64,000 nucleotides of DNA from Gammaproteobacteria bacterium. Lineage in GTDB: Bacteria; Pseudomonadota; Gammaproteobacteria; Pseudomonadales; Porticoccaceae. Below the pieces are notes generated by a model. That model saw only the letters and a list, made by a program, of their open reading frames with translations. It searched no databases and had not been told where the DNA came from. Positions 32,917-44,502 of the stretch are shown here, piece after piece. The stretch spans positions 124,001-188,000 of the forward strand of contig JADJET010000003.1 of assembly GCA_016708925.1 (NCBI GenBank), given 5' to 3'. How positions within the stretch are numbered: position 1 is the first letter of the stretch; every line of letters starts with the position of its first letter. Position numbers and translations under genes: made by a program.

Positions 32917-34161
32917 CTAGATAAAGGTTTTCACTTTTTCCAGCGCGGCAACAAAGCGATCGATCTCGGCCGCCGTGTTGTAGAACGCGACCGACGCGCG
33001 CACCGTGCCGGGAATGCCCAGACGCGCCATCAGCGGCATGGTGCAGTGATGACCGGCGCGTACCGCGATGCCCTGCTGGTCGAGCAGATGGCCCACATCC
33101 GTGGGGTGGGCGCCTTCCACCAAAAACGAAGCGACCGATACCCGCGCAGGCGCCGTGCCGATCCGCCGCACGCCCGGCATGGCGGCAAGAGCGGCATCGA
33201 GACGCGCGTACAGGGCATCCTCGTGGGCCTGCGCCGCGTTGCGATCCAGGGTTCCGAGCCATTCGAGGGCCGCGCCCATGCCGACGACGCCGGCAATATT
33301 CGGGGTTCCGGCCTCGAACTTCCAGGGAACTTCGGTGTAGGTCGTACCGGCGAACGCGACTTTCTCGATCATCTGGCCGCCACCCTGCCAGGGGGGCATG
33401 GCGTCAAGCAGTTCGCGCCGCGCGTAGAGCACGCCGATGCCGGTGGGACCGAACAGCTTGTGTCCGGAAAACACATAAAAGTCCGCGCCCAGGGTGCGCA
33501 CGTCCATCACAAAATGACTCACCGCCTGGGCGCCGTCGATCAGCGCGAGAGCGCCGGCCGCATGCGCCAGGCGCACGATCTCGGCCACCGGATTGATGGT
33601 GCCCAGTGCGTTGGAGACCTGGGTCACCGCCACCAGGCGCGTGCGCTCGCCCAGCAGATTGCGGAACGCGTCCATATCCAGTTCGCCGGCATCGGTCACC
33701 GGCACCACGCGGATGCGCGCGCCGGTCATCGCCGCCACCATCTGCCAGGGCACGATGTTGGCGTGATGTTCCATCTCGGTGAGGACGATCTCGTCGCCGG
33801 CGCGGAGATTGGCCCGACCCCAACTGTTGGCGACCAGGTTGATGCTCTCGGTGGTGCCGCGGGTCCAGATAATTTCCTCGCGCGCCACGCCACCGAGAAA
33901 AGCCGCCACTTTGGCGCGCGCGCCTTCGAACGCATCGGTGGCGCGGGTCGCGAGCGCATGGGCGCCGCGATGGACGTTGGCATGATCGTGGCGGTAATAG
34001 TGGGCGATGGCGTCGATCACGGCGGCCGGCTTTTGCACCGAGGCGGCATTGTCGAGATACACCAGCGGATAGCCGTTTACGTCCTGATGCAGGATCGGAA
34101 ACTGGCTGCGCACCGCTTCGACATCGAAGGCCGCGCGGTGCGCGGTCTGGATGATGCTCAT
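32917..34161 (-). CDS. sufS: Cysteine desulfurase SufS
   Basis: 414 residues. The PLP lysine is in VFSGHKLFGPTG (about 233) and the active-site cysteine in RAGHHCTMPLM (about 370). The short RAGHHC loop is that of group II (SufS/CsdA) desulfurases. NFDIDAxxxxFP-like FDVEAVRSQFPIL and TEMEHHANIVPWQ also fit. It takes sulfur from cysteine as a persulfide for SufE. The ATG overlaps the sufD stop by 4 bases. Confidence 0.95.
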   Translation of the reverse strand: MSIIQTAHRAAFDVEAVRSQFPILHQDVNGYPLVYLDNAASVQKPAAVIDAIAHYYRHDHANVHRGAHALATRATDAFEGARAKVAAFLGGVAREEIIWTRGTTESINLVANSWGRANLRAGDEIVLTEMEHHANIVPWQMVAAMTGARIRVVPVTDAGELDMDAFRNLLGERTRLVAVTQVSNALGTINPVAEIVRLAHAAGALALIDGAQAVSHFVMDVRTLGADFYVFSGHKLFGPTGIGVLYARRELLDAMPPWQGGGQMIEKVAFAGTTYTEVPWKFEAGTPNIAGVVGMGAALEWLGTLDRNAAQAHEDALYARLDAALAAMPGVRRIGTAPARVSVASFLVEGAHPTDVGHLLDQQGIAVRAGHHCTMPLMARLGIPGTVRASVAFYNTAAEIDRFVAALEKVKTFI

Positions 34162-35468
34162 GGGGTCTCCTCCTCTGCCGGGGCTGCAAACGCCTGCGCC
34201 AGCGCCGGGCGCAGTGCAGCGCGCACCGCATCCACCGGAAACGCGTCCACCACTTCGGCGAGAAACGCGAAACTCAGCATGGTGCGCGCCGCTGTTTCAT
34301 CCAGACCGCGCGAACGCAGATAGAACAGCGCGTTCGCATCCAGTTGGCCCAGCGTGGCGCCGTGGGCGCACTTCACGTCATCGGCGTAGATTTCCAGCTC
34401 CGGTTTGACATCGATCTCGGCGCGGCTCGACAGCAACAGACTTTTGGTGTGGAGCTGCGCATCGGTCTTTTGCGCGCCGCGATGGATGTGAATGCGGCCG
34501 TTCAGGATACCGCGCGAAGTCTCGCCGGCGATGTTGCGAAATACCTGTTTTGAAGTGCCGCGCGGCACCCGATGCTCCAGACACAGTTGATTGTCGAGAT
34601 GATCGCTGTTGCGCGTGAGGCCGGCGCCACTCACCGTCACTTCCGCTCCCTCGCCCGCCAGCCGGATACGAATCTCGTTGCGGCGAAACGCGGCGCCCAG
34701 TTGCGCCTGCCTGAGGTGATAGCGCGCAGCGTGGCCCAGTTCCACGTCGAGCGCGCTGAGCCAGCGGCCGCGTCCGGCGTCGAGCGCGAGACGCAGATGA
34801 TCGAGTTGCGCACCGTCCGCCAGCACCACCTCCACCACGCTGTTGGTAAAGGCCATGGCCGTTCCCAGATGCCGCTCGATCAGCGTGGCACGGGCGCCCC
34901 GCCCGACGATCACCAGCACGCGCGGATGGACGCCGCGCGGCGCCGCGCCGTCGCTCTGCGCCAGCAGGAGTTCAATCGGCAGCGCCACGTCCACGCCGGG
35001 CGCCACCTGAATCACCAGGCCATCGTCGAGCAGCGCCGCATTGAGCGCCACGAAAGGCCGCTCCGACACCGCGGCCAGACGGCCGAGATGGGTTTCCACG
35101 GCAGCGGCCTGCGCGCCCGTCAATACCGAAAACGCTGTCACGGCAACGCCGGGCACAGCGGCCAGTAGCGGCTGCGGCATACCGTCGATAATCGCGATCG
35201 ACTGCACGTCCAGTCCCGGGATGGGCTTCGCCGTGGCGGCCGCGCCGGCCGGCGCGCGATCCAGCAGCCCCTGTTCGAGCAGCACTCCGATACGGCTGTA
35301 TTTCCAGGATTCGGTCTTGGGATTGGGCAGTTCCGCCGCGCTGAACGCCGCGCGCCCCGCCGCGCGCAGGCGGCCCAGCACGCCGGTGTCGGCGGGAAAA
35401 TTCTCGCTCCGCGTCCGCGCGGTGCGGGCAAAAACTTCGATGCGCTCGCTGCGCTTCAGCGTCGTCAT
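34158..35468 (-). CDS. sufD: Fe-S cluster scaffold protein SufD
   Basis: 436 residues from the ATG at 35468 (MTTLKRSERIEVFARTA). SufD features are the N-terminal NPKTESWKYSRIGVLLEQG and the C-terminal beta-helix core HRGAQKTDAQLHTKSLLLS, IYADDVKCAHGATLGQLD and RSRGLDETAARTML. SufBC2D is the ATP-driven scaffold; SufD is the partner without its own cluster site. 7 bases after sufC. Confidence 0.94.
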   Translation of the reverse strand: MTTLKRSERIEVFARTARTRSENFPADTGVLGRLRAAGRAAFSAAELPNPKTESWKYSRIGVLLEQGLLDRAPAGAAATAKPIPGLDVQSIAIIDGMPQPLLAAVPGVAVTAFSVLTGAQAAAVETHLGRLAAVSERPFVALNAALLDDGLVIQVAPGVDVALPIELLLAQSDGAAPRGVHPRVLVIVGRGARATLIERHLGTAMAFTNSVVEVVLADGAQLDHLRLALDAGRGRWLSALDVELGHAARYHLRQAQLGAAFRRNEIRIRLAGEGAEVTVSGAGLTRNSDHLDNQLCLEHRVPRGTSKQVFRNIAGETSRGILNGRIHIHRGAQKTDAQLHTKSLLLSSRAEIDVKPELEIYADDVKCAHGATLGQLDANALFYLRSRGLDETAARTMLSFAFLAEVVDAFPVDAVRAALRPALAQAFAAPAEEETP

Positions 35469-35475
35469 CCCGACC

Positions 35476-36225
<750 letters not shown>

Positions 36226-36253
36226 GGGATTACTCCATTTCGCGTGCCGGCAT

Positions 36254-37699
<1,446 letters not shown>

Positions 37700-37828
37700 G
37701 GGAGAACTCCCCGTTCGCTGCGCGGACTGTTTGGCGATCGCCCGCCGGGCGGGCGGATCGCGCACTGTCCGGGGACGGACAGATTTGCGCGCGCAGAGTT
37801 GGTAAATTGCTTGGTGAAATCTTAATGG

Positions 37829-37861
37829 ATACCCGGATCGTATTCAATACTCCGCGGGTAT
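37829..37861. promoter_or_regulatory. Imperfect 33-base palindrome, probable Rrf2 operator
   Basis: Centred on C37845: ATACCCG (37829-37835) mirrors CGGGTAT (37855-37861), and GTATTCAATAC forms the core. In all, 12 of 16 arm positions are complementary. It sits between sufB and the divergent Rrf2 gene, overlapping where promoters for both should lie. The layout resembles long Rrf2/IscR palindromes but is longer than the 25-base IscR type 1 site. Confidence 0.6.
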
Positions 37862-37900
37862 ACAATTAACCGACAACTGCTCGGGACCGGGAAATTCGCC

Positions 37901-38365
37901 ATGCTGAAGGTGGGACGTCTCGCCGATTACGGGGTGCTGATCCTGCACCACTTGGGCCGCGTGCGGCCCGCGCGCCTGTCGATGGAGACCCTGTCGGAAC
38001 TCACGCACGTTCCACTGCCGACCGTGCGCAAGGTGATGCGCTTCCTGATCGAAGCCGAATTGGTGCTCTCCAAACGCGGCCCCCTGGGCGGCTACCTGCT
38101 CGCCCGCCCACCCGAGGCCATCAGTCTCGCCGATGCCATCACCGCCCTGGAAGGCCGTCCGGCGCTCACCACCTGCTCCAGCGAGCATGGCCAGTGCGAC
38201 ATCGCGGGTCAGTGCGAGCTGGCGGATCGCTGGCCGGGAGTGAATGCCATCGTGATGCAGGTGCTGGAGCGCACCACGCTCGCGGACCTCAGCCGGTTCG
38301 GGCGTCACGACACCCATGTTCCCCCGCCGCTGCGCGAACTGCTGGAACCGCGCGCGCCGACCTGA
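37901..38365 (+). CDS. Rrf2-family SUF regulator
   Basis: 154 residues. An N-terminal winged helix (MLKVGRLADYGVLILHHLGR, LPTVRKVMRFLIEAELVLSKRG) is followed by LGGYLLARPPEAISLADAI. Three cysteines in TTCSSEHGQCDIAGQCELA match the [2Fe-2S] ligand spacing of Rrf2/IscR-type sensors. This subfamily (SUF-system Fe-S assembly regulator) is usually the first gene before sufB; here it is divergent. It likely senses Fe-S status and represses the operon through the palindrome at 37829-37861. Confidence 0.9.
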   Translation: MLKVGRLADYGVLILHHLGRVRPARLSMETLSELTHVPLPTVRKVMRFLIEAELVLSKRGPLGGYLLARPPEAISLADAITALEGRPALTTCSSEHGQCDIAGQCELADRWPGVNAIVMQVLERTTLADLSRFGRHDTHVPPPLRELLEPRAPT

Positions 38366-38371
38366 TCCCGA

Positions 38372-38921
38372 TCAGGGACAACTCAGGGTTCCGATCCCCG
38401 CCCAGACCTGGGGCCGCCCGATGATGTTGGTGACCACACGACGCGCCCTGAAGGCATCGCCAGTTGGCGGGCAGACGCGAAAGGTTCCGGTCACCTGGCC
38501 CCCGGAACTCGCCGCTGACCCATCCGGGCGATAGGCGTACCAGTTACGCGCGTTCCTGTTGGTCAGGGTAAATTTGCCGGAGAGTACTGCCTGCATTCTC
38601 AGCACACCCTCGCCCGGATCAAGCACACCGTCGCTGTCGCGATCGACGAACACCAGCCAGCCCTGCGCCCAGTCACCCTCTGTGGTGCAACTTGCACCAT
38701 CGGCCGACTTGCACAATGTAACCCGCAGATTGCGCTTGATCGCCTCACTGCGCGCCAGCGTGAGCGAGGTCATCAACGCGTCGGCGTGCGCCGCCGCGAG
38801 ATTGCTTTGTAGAAGACCGCTATAAGGAAGGCGCCGCAACGGCAGTGAGCACCGCAAGCAGCATCAGGGTGACCAGCATTTCGAGCAGAGTGAAGCCCAG
38901 TGAGCGCCTGTCCATGCGCAT
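38372..38921 (-). pseudogene. GspH/FimT-type pseudopilin, frameshifted
   Basis: From ATG 38921 (GGAGG 4 bases upstream) the frame reads MRMDRRSLGFTLLEMLVTL, a class III prepilin signal with G/F cleavage, up to VAAPSL and a stop near 38820. The rest continues in another frame as SNLAAAHADALMTSL, LARSEAIKRN and a GspH C-terminal domain to 38372. Removing one T from CCTTCCTTATAG restores a single frame. It was a minor pseudopilin. No other pilus genes are near; it ends 6 bases from the Rrf2 gene, convergently. Confidence 0.75.
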
Positions 38922-39086
38922 TGCACCTCCGTGTGGCATCCGCCTGCCGTACCAGTATCAGCGCGGCACAACCGGCCATCCTGGCCGGACACCTAAATTA
39001 CTCTCTGCGTTCCCACGGGGGCAAGTGCGCGGCGGCGCATCCGCTGACGAAATCCGTGACCCGCTCGAGCTGGAGCGATTGCCCCA

Positions 39087-39299
39087 CTATTGCAATTCCG
39101 CCCCCTCAAGCTGATCCTGAATTTTGGTTTCACGTTGCTCGACGCCCTGCTTGAGCATGGCTTCGACGCCCTTGGCCTTGTTCACCTCGTTGCGGTAAAT
39201 CGGCAGACCCTTTTCCGCAGGATCCGGACCGGTCTGGCGCTGACACATCAATAGATAAGCCGGCACCATCAGCGCGAATAGCATCAGCACCATTTTCAT
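39087..39299 (-). CDS. Small single-TM protein, unknown
   Basis: 70 residues with GGAGGAG about 10 bases before the ATG. The N-terminal MKMVLMLFALMVPAYLLMC is a membrane anchor or signal peptide. It might be a lipoprotein, but there is no clear lipobox spacing. The remainder is a charged helix (NEVNKAKGVEAMLKQGVEQR). No family recognised. It follows the broken pseudopilin on the same strand. Confidence 0.55.
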   Translation of the reverse strand: MKMVLMLFALMVPAYLLMCQRQTGPDPAEKGLPIYRNEVNKAKGVEAMLKQGVEQRETKIQDQLEGAELQ

Positions 39300-39493
39300 T
39301 ATCGCGGCTCCTCCAGCAGGAACACCCTACTCCGCTTGCCAACATACCGCTTCCACCTACAACTGTCCCCGAATTTATTCAGCGCCGGGGGTTGCGGGTC
39401 CAGGCTTCGCGGACGCGGGCATGAATGCTGGCACTGAAGACCCAAGCTCTGCGCATGCCGATATCACGGACGTTTCAGCGATCGGCGCGCCGA

Positions 39494-40153
39494 TCAGGTT
39501 TTGACCGGTGCGGCTGCCGCCTTCTCAGCCTTGCCCCGCGCTTCTGGGGCAGGCTTTACTAGCTTTTTGAGGTCGCTTGCCGGCGCATCCAGCCAGTCGA
39601 ACGCCGCCTGCGGCGGCGTGTCCATCGACACAGCGACGGCATCAGGTCCGGTCGCATGCTCAGCCCGACCCTGAGCAGGGATATCGAGAGGCACAGCGGG
39701 CAGCGCGGCTGCCTGAGTTTGGCCCAGCGATTCAAACAACCGGCGCAACTGCTCCTCCGGAACCGCACTGATCAAGTGCCGCAATTGCGCAGCCTCATCT
39801 CCGGCCAGATCGGTGCGGCGCCTGCGCGGTATAGTTTTCGCCTGCGTACGCGCCGCCGACCGGCTTGCGGGCAACCGCGCGTCCTGCAACTGCCGCCCCA
39901 CCGGGTCCGCCTGGGCGAGCAGATCGAGATCCCCTTCTATGCCCAGCACCTGCATCACCGACAGATAAGCGCCGATGGTTACCCCCGACCCACCCCGCTC
40001 CAGACTGCGCAACGTCATCGGCGACATTCCGGCCGCCTCAGCCACCTGCTTTGCAGGCAACCGGCGCCGCAGCCGCGCCAAGCGCAAACGGTCGCTGAAC
40101 TCACTGAGTAATGCCGCAGTGGACGGCAGCAGAGGTGCTGTTTTTTTGGCCAT
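39494..40153 (-). CDS. XRE/HipB-like transcriptional regulator
   Basis: 219 residues. The helix-turn-helix spans about 17-70 (SDRLRLARLRRRLPAKQVAEAAGMSPMTLRSLERG, with VTIGAYLSVMQVLGIEGDL). This is the HipB-like form that usually precedes a HipA kinase toxin. The C-terminal half is Ala/Pro-rich with no domain I know (LRHLISAVPEEQLRRLFESL, FDWLDAPASDLKKLV). No hipA follows; the next gene on this strand is a broken pseudopilin. The DNA upstream is AT-rich, a sign of acquired DNA. Confidence 0.7.
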   Translation of the reverse strand: MAKKTAPLLPSTAALLSEFSDRLRLARLRRRLPAKQVAEAAGMSPMTLRSLERGGSGVTIGAYLSVMQVLGIEGDLDLLAQADPVGRQLQDARLPASRSAARTQAKTIPRRRRTDLAGDEAAQLRHLISAVPEEQLRRLFESLGQTQAAALPAVPLDIPAQGRAEHATGPDAVAVSMDTPPQAAFDWLDAPASDLKKLVKPAPEARGKAEKAAAAPVKT

Positions 40154-40334
40154 CGCACAATTATTACTTGCTTTTGTTGTCGATGAAAGCCAAAAAACCT
40201 AATAAACCAAGTTTAATGCAAGTATTTTTGGCAAACGGCGATTATTTCAATTCAACCCTTCGTCAGCGGCCAAGGACGCTCTGAAGAGCCGTCATGCCTG
40301 CGGAGGAGGCTGTGTCGCAGGGTGAGAAACGCAG

Positions 40335-40386
40335 CGTGCCCACGCGGATCTCAGCTCGGCACGGTAGCCAGTCCCGCGTGGGCACG
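40335..40386. repeat. Perfect 13-bp inverted repeat
   Basis: CGTGCCCACGCGG at 40335-40347 is exactly complementary to CCGCGTGGGCACG at 40374-40386, with a 26-base spacer. The core GTGGGCACG also appears in the inverted repeat at 55334-55362. It may be a miniature dispersed palindromic element. Confidence 0.65.
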
Positions 40387-40498
40387 GCCCATCGGCCTCT
40401 GCCTACTCTTAGGGTTCGTGGTTCCAGAATTTCCCCCGTCTGCGGGGTTTTCACACAGCCTCGGAGGCGGACATCCAGAAGACCCCGAACTCCTGGGT

Positions 40499-40517
40499 CC
40501 CCCGCCTGCGCGGGAAC
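40499..40517. repeat. REP-like palindrome
   Basis: CCCGC-CTGCG... : CCCGC at 40501-40505 pairs with GCGGG at 40510-40514, within CCCGCCTGCGCGGGAACG. It matches the core of the two perfect copies at 49255-49336, so it is one of a dispersed family. Confidence 0.6.
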
Positions 40518-41454
40518 GCCGATTACGCAGTTATTCAGAGCATCCCTATCCCTTCTGCGCTTGGCCATCAGCGCTGCACCTCCGGTAGGCTACCCCGCAA
40601 AGTCATCATCAACAGGCTATCGGATAGATCTAACGTCATATCAAGGCAATTAATTTTTTTATGGCAATAAAATTGCACATAGCACAGAAAACTATCCCTC
40701 CATTGCCAGCTATACCATCGACGGTTGGAACTTTACAGAATGACAATAATCAGCGCTTTATTTATAAGTAAACGCCACAATAAATACTTTTTCCATTAAA
40801 TGGTTATTTAATTGGCTCGTCAGCCATTATGGATTGCCGCCTTCTCTCCGGGGTCGGTCGCCCCGCATTTAGTGCGTGCGGTCCCTACGCCGCTATCCAA
40901 AGTCCGATAACGCGCCCTTCCAGCGCGCGCGGAGGACGCCCCGCAATTCCTGCGGCCGTGGGGTAATCGACTGGCTAAACCCTGGCCGCTTGCGGTGGAA
41001 CCCGCATTTGGAGCGGGTCTACGACCATTTCGCATTGATGGCACCAACGGTCGACGGCACACGTCCGCGTCCGTGAACCCACTCGCGAAGAGCGCTGAGG
41101 TTGGCTATTGGGCTAACAGATTGCTGATAAACGCCGCCAGGGTGTCAGATGCAAGGCGCGCAGCGACGGAGACATCAAGCGGGCGACCGCCTGCTGAACT
41201 GGGTTACCGCGAACGTCCGCCCCAAGGCGATTCCGACTGACCGGAGCTGCGCATCGACAACCACGTGATGCCCGCGCATGACCTCGACCCCTGGCGCTTC
41301 GGTGCCGCCAACTACCAGGCTGCGCTGGGCACCGCGTTGCAGGCGATCGATGCAGAAATAGTGGCCGATCCGTCGCCTCAGTATCTCGCGTCGCCGAGCA
41401 GCCAAACCACCGGACCCACATGGCGGAGACCGCAAAGGTACCGCCCGTCAGCAA

Positions 41455-43970
41455 TCAGAGACGCCGACCCCGCAGGGTGCTCGCCAACATCGAGAGTACG
41501 TCGGCAATTTGACCTGCCGTTTCGGGTGGCGGCAATGGCAGGTTGAGACGCTGCGCTCCCGTACTTGGGTCGCGCTCGATCCACGGATGCTTTGGTGCCG
41601 CGGGATTGCCGGCCGCGCCGAGGGCAGCGACCAACTGAGCACCCATCTGCACCAAAGCCTGCCAGGGATCCGGGTCGGCGCGTGGTGGCGCATCCTGTGT
41701 ATCTTGCGTCTTGTGCGCCGAGGTCGACGTCCCGCCAGCGCCGTCCGTCTGGGTACCGCTTTGCATAACTTTTGCGTCCGCATTCCGTTCCGGTACGGAT
41801 GCGGCCTCGCTCAGGATCGCCACCACTGCCACTTCTTCGGCGGGGGCCATGGCCTCGCCTTCGCCCATGTGGCCGGTGACGTTCTCGACGTCCTTCATGA
41901 AGCGGTTGAGGCGAGAACCGCCCAGCGCTATTTCGCCCGTGCCGCCATCGAGGATCCCTGCCGACAGCGAGCGCTTGAAGGCCAGCACCGAGAGCATGCC
42001 CTCTTCGATCGTGCCCTTGGCGACAAAATTGACGATCCGTACCGGCCGTGTCTGGCCCATGCGGTGAATCCGGGCAATGCGCTGTTCGAGCAGTGCCGGA
42101 TTCCACGGCAAGTCCATGTTCACGAGGGTTGAGGCGTGTTGCAAGTTCAAGCCCGTCGCCCCGGCATCGGTCGAGAGGAACACGCGGCAATCCGGATCGT
42201 CGCGGAAGCGTTCCACCAGCGCCGGCCGCTTTTCCGAAGGCACGCCACCGTGGAAACTGACGTAGCCGATCCCGCGCGCTACCAGGCGTCGGATCACGAT
42301 GTCGTGCGTGCGCGTCCATTGGCTGAACACCACGGCCTTGGCGTCCGGCTGCTCGAACAAGCCGTCGAACAGCGCCGCAAGTTCGTCCGCCTTGACGCCG
42401 TGATCGCTTTCCTGGTCGAGCAGATAGGTGCTGTTGCACGCCATGCGCATGTTTTGCAAGGCGCAGGTCAACCGCCGTTGATCCTTGTCGGAAAGAAATT
42501 TCATCTTCCGCCAACGCTGGACGATCCTGGTAACAATCTCCGCGTTTTCCTGATGGTAAATCATCTGCAATTCAGTCATCGGCACCAGCAGATTCTGGTC
42601 AGTGCGCTCCGGCAACTGTTGCAGCACTGCGGATTTACGGCGGCGAATCATGATCGGCGCCAGGCTCTGACCAATCTTTTCCAACCCGGTATAGCCGGTG
42701 ACACGCCCGCCCTCATCCTTGACCTGGTGCTCGTGCAGCAGCTTCCAGGCAGGACCGAGGCGATGTTGATCGACGAACTGGACGATAGAGATCAACTCCT
42801 CCAGCTTGTTTTCCAGCGGAGTGCCGGTGAGCACCACGGCGTAAGGACTGTCGATGCGCTTCAGCGCGCGGGCGGCGATGGTGTTCCAGTTCTTGACCCG
42901 CTGCGCTTCGTCGACAATCACCAGGTCCGGCGCCCAGGCAGTAATCAGATCGAGATCGGGCTGAAGCTTTTCGTAGTTGGTGATTTTGCAGAAGTCATCC
43001 AGCACATAGTCTTTCTGGCGCTGCGCACGACCACCGGCAATGACACGGGATTCGCGCCCGGAAAACCGCATGATCTCGCTTTGCCACTGGTACTTGAGCG
43101 AGGTCGGGCAGATCACCAGAACTTTCGAAACACCGAAATGCCTGGCCAGAATTTCAGCGACGGCAATAGCCTGAATGGTTTTGCCCAGGCCCATTTCATC
43201 ACCGATCAGTGCCCTGCCCGCGCGCACCGCAAACAAGGTACCCTCGGCCTGGTACGGATAGAGCGGCGCTTTGAGCACTTTCTTCAGCGCCGGATCGGTC
43301 GCTCCGCGCGGGAACAAGTCATCAAGTGCAAGCGACCGGCGCTCCGCGTCACGTCGCCCGGCAAGAAAATCGAGCGCATCGTCATAGGCGCGCAACTCGT
43401 GGCCGCGTTTGGCCGCCAGGGCGATAAAGCGTTCCAGCCCATCGAGGCGCGGATCCCGCAACTGCCAGTCCCGTGCCTCATCGAACAACGCCACCGCCGC
43501 CTTGCGCACGGCTGGCGGACAATCCGTGCCGGCACGGAAATGCACAGTGCGCGTGCTGTCGCTGCGCAAATAGAGTTCGGAGAACGGCGGATGATAGCCG
43601 CGCGCAAAGGCCGCCTTGGCGCCGCGTTTCTTCTCCAGTGCGGCAAGAACGAACTCGATGTGTTTACAGGTCCCGAGCTCGTTGGTGGCGTAATCGGGGC
43701 AGGCACAATAGTTGTCGCCCGGCTGCTGGCCGCGGATGGCCACGCGATAGGCGCTCTTCGACTGCGGATTGCTGACGCGGAACTCAGAAAAAACGGCTCC
43801 GCGCCAATATTTTTCAGCCCGAACGTCTGCTCGCGACCGAACTGACGGCGCAACGCACGCTGCCAGTCAAGCGGCGCAAGCTCTGCCGGAGCCAGAGTAC
43901 GGGATAGCCTGGGTTCTCTTGCGGGCTTGCTCTTCTTGGTTGTTTTGACGTTATGCGGCTTCGCTCTCAT
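41455..43970 (-). CDS. SNF2-family DEAD/DEAH helicase with SWIM zinc finger, one-base frameshift
   Basis: About 838 residues if read through. From ATG 43970 the frame reads MRAKPHNVKTTKK ... LKNIGAEPFF, then shifts at a run of six T (A6 at 43788-43793). A seventh T would restore EPFFSEFRVSNPQS. The rest is intact: SWIM finger CACPDYATNELGTCKH, Walker A GDEMGLGKT, DEAQ box IVDEAQRVKN, TGTPLENKLEEL, FHGGVPSEKRP, GATGLNLQHA and QRIARIHRMGQTRPV. It is an ATP-dependent DNA translocase, related to RapA/Snf2 proteins of unknown bacterial role. The C-terminal 130 residues are a low-conservation tail. Either a recent frameshift or a homopolymer sequencing error; a GTG at 43743 could start a truncated form. 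Confidence 0.8.
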
Positions 43971-43991
43971 CGGTGTAATTTCCTTCAGAAA

Positions 43992-44143
43992 TACAAGCAT
44001 CGCAACCTTATCGAGCGTTTCTTCTGCCGCCTCAAAGAATTTCGCCGCATCGCCACGCGCTACGACAAACTCGCCAGTCGCTTCTCCGCCTTCATCGCTC
44101 TGGTGGCTTCCTTCGCGTGGCTCGCTTAAATGCCAACAGGCCC
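43992..44143 (+). pseudogene. IS5-family transposase 3' remnant and right end
   Basis: Forty-five codons to a stop at 44129 read YKHRNLIERFFCRLKEFRR, then ATRYDKLASRFSAFIALV, the C-terminal DDE region (E in LIERFF) of IS5/IS427-type transposases. It is followed by TGCCAACAGGCC, a likely terminal repeat, and directly by CTAG, which fits the YTAR target of IS5. The left part of the element is missing, ending 21 bases from the start codon of the divergent SNF2 gene. Confidence 0.85.
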
Positions 44144-44349
44144 TAGTCTGGTCCGGAGGGAGAGAGGAGGAGCGCGGGTTGCGAGAAACCGTTGCGGGCG
44201 CCACCGGGCTCGTTACGGGTGATCTCGGGCATGCCGGGGGAAAGCGGGGGTTGCCTGGCTCCGGCAAGAAGATGCGGGCCAGTAGACACTGACCCCGGCG
44301 GACGTAGCCGCCGCAGGTGTTGACATGGTCGACGCAATGGCTGAGAAAC

Positions 44350-44426
44350 TGGCGCGCCCGGAGAGATTCGAACTCCCGACCACCTGGTTCGTAGCCAGGT
44401 ACTCTATCCAACTGAGCTACGGGTGC
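44350..44426 (-). tRNA. tRNA-Arg (anticodon ACG)
   Basis: 77-nt cloverleaf with encoded CCA. The anticodon arm CCTGG-CTACGAA-CCAGG gives ACG (read as ICG after deamination), the D arm is GCTCAGTTGGATAGAGT, and the T loop is TTCGAAT. The acceptor stem GCACCCG/CGGGCGC has an A3-C70 mismatch where E. coli has a pair. Its 3' end faces the SNF2/IS region, the typical side for integrated elements. Confidence 0.95.
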
Positions 44427-44502
44427 GAGGGCGGCTACTATAGGGAAGGGCGCGGGAGCGGTCAAGAAAACCGGTCGCGCTCCGGAGCGGCCGCGCGACG
44501 CG

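Larger units (their letters stand above)
40154..41454. other. 1.3-kb mostly non-coding accessory DNA
   Basis: No frame looks coding. The section 40155-40260 and 40600-40860 is AT-rich (several TTAATTTT/AATAAA stretches), unlike the GC-rich rest, while 40870-41454 is GC-rich with short uninformative frames. It contains the 13-bp inverted repeat (40335-40386) and a REP-like palindrome (40499-40517). It probably holds the promoter of the XRE gene and relics of inserted DNA. Confidence 0.5.

Noticed and set aside
40722..40760. TTACAGAATGAC shared between 10397 and 40733
   Set aside because: A single 12-base match with no extension either side; likely chance in AT-rich DNA.
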